DNA from: Bacteroidales bacterium
GTDB taxonomy: Bacteria; Bacteroidota; Bacteroidia; Bacteroidales; UBA932
Direction: 5' to 3'
Length of the DNA: 41,515 nucleotides
NCBI GenBank assembly: GCA_024398075.1
Contig: JAKSJM010000023.1
Coordinates: 1-41,515, forward strand
Positions 40,972-41,515 of the stretch are shown here, one piece after another (position 1 is the stretch's first letter; each line of letters begins with the position of its first letter). The notes beneath the pieces were generated by a model. The model made no database searches, was not told the DNA's origin, and saw nothing but the letters and a program-made list of their open reading frames with translations. The position numbers were made by a program, and so were the translations under genes.

Positions 40972-41515
40972 ATGGTATATGGTTACATCAGGGTCAGCAG
41001 CGACAAGCAGACCGTCGAGAACCAGCGGTTCGAGATAAACAATTTTGTCGCAAGGGAACAAATCCACATCGATGGATGGATAGAAGAAACCATCAGCGGG
41101 ACAAAGAATTACAACAAGCGCGAACTGGGCAAACTCCTGAACAAAGTGCAAAAGGACGATTTGATAATCTGTGCCGAATTGTCCCGCCTCGGAAGAAACC
41201 TGTTTATGATAATGGAAATCCTCAATATCTGTATGACGAAAGAGTGTAGAGTGTGGACCATCAAAGATAATTACCGGCTGGGCGAAGATATTCAGAGCAA
41301 GGTCCTGGCATTCGCATTTGGGTTATCTGCTGAAATTGAGAGAAACCTCATCAGCCAGAGGACAAAAGAGGCGCTTGCACGGAAGAGGGCTGAAGGCATA
41401 ACGCTGGGGAGGCCGGTGGGAAGGAAAACAGATGAGTCAAAGTACAAACTGTATGCGAAAAAGGCATTGATAGAGGAACTGCTTAAGGCCAAGATTTCCA
41501 AACGGCAGATAGCAA
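40972..41515 (+). CDS. Mpi-family serine recombinase (DNA invertase), cut by right edge
   Basis: From ATG 40972 the frame runs off the window, giving 181 residues. The start MVYGYIRVSSDKQTVENQRFE places the catalytic Ser at residue 9; the resolvase signature continues with ETISGTKNYNKRELGKLL, LICAELSRLGRN, VWTIKDNYRLG, and SKVLAFAFGLSAEIERNLISQRTKEALARKRAEG. This order and wording match the Bacteroides fragilis global invertase Mpi, which flips promoters of capsule and other surface loci; I recognise this from memory of that protein. The DNA-binding helix-turn-helix begins near the right edge (KALIEELLKAKISKRQIA). No adjacent invertible segment could be confirmed. Confidence 0.9.
   Translation, partial: MVYGYIRVSSDKQTVENQRFEINNFVAREQIHIDGWIEETISGTKNYNKRELGKLLNKVQKDDLIICAELSRLGRNLFMIMEILNICMTKECRVWTIKDNYRLGEDIQSKVLAFAFGLSAEIERNLISQRTKEALARKRAEGITLGRPVGRKTDESKYKLYAKKALIEELLKAKISKRQIA

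Overview
The window looks like a chromosomal segment of a Bacteroidota bacterium, most likely order Bacteroidales. The evidence is consistent: most transcription units begin near a TAnnTTTG -7 element, the Bacteroidota promoter signature. There is a FimA/Mfa-type (type V pilus) fimbrial operon, a pair of secreted S9 peptidases, a split two-subunit GcvP, and an invertase closely resembling the Bacteroides Mpi protein. I cannot fix the genus. Base composition is near 50% GC, with AT-rich patches in the intergenic regions and the fimbrial locus.

Layout. 1-490: 3' end of an IS200/IS605-type tnpB with its right-end hairpin, abutting the stop of an S9 peptidase. 494-7914 (minus): operon thiL - CE2-like SGNH esterase - small membrane protein - DPP4-like peptidase - second S9 peptidase. 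8032-9315 (plus): a COG0523 metallochaperone GTPase with a very His/Asp-rich insert. 9382-9639: a probable structured small RNA with its own promoter and terminator. 9645-10688: lipoprotein, 55-aa membrane protein, tRNA-Phe. 10688-13927: Tat-type metallo-hydrolase, RluA-family pseudouridine synthase, a small conserved protein, and a cyclophilin.

14009-22234 (plus) is the metabolic core: TauE/SafE permease, arginase-fold enzyme, lipoate-protein ligase, gcvT, then a 358-bp gap, then gcvH-gcvPA-gcvPB-lpdA. Together these give a whole glycine cleavage system plus the ligase that can lipoylate GcvH. The gap carries four copies of ATCG-N5-CGAT and a 35-bp nested palindrome, which I consider the most promising regulatory signal in the window. 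22289-26449: phosphodiester glycosidase, thioesterase, and a large FAD/Fe-S D-2-hydroxyacid dehydrogenase.

26591-32866 (minus) is a surface locus in which a short SSB heads an operon of OmpA/TPR lipoprotein, fimbrillin, FimB/Mfa2-like anchor and a DUF4906-like lipoprotein. 33132-37533: zinc-finger protein, nucleoside symporter, tgt-lptG-dut. 37566-40471 (minus): obgE-PAP2-murF. 40972 to the right edge: an incomplete Mpi-family serine invertase behind a 500-bp gene-free region. An Mpi-type invertase in the same window as a fimbrial operon suggests phase-variable surface architecture, but I could not find a convincing pair of inversion sites flanking a promoter.
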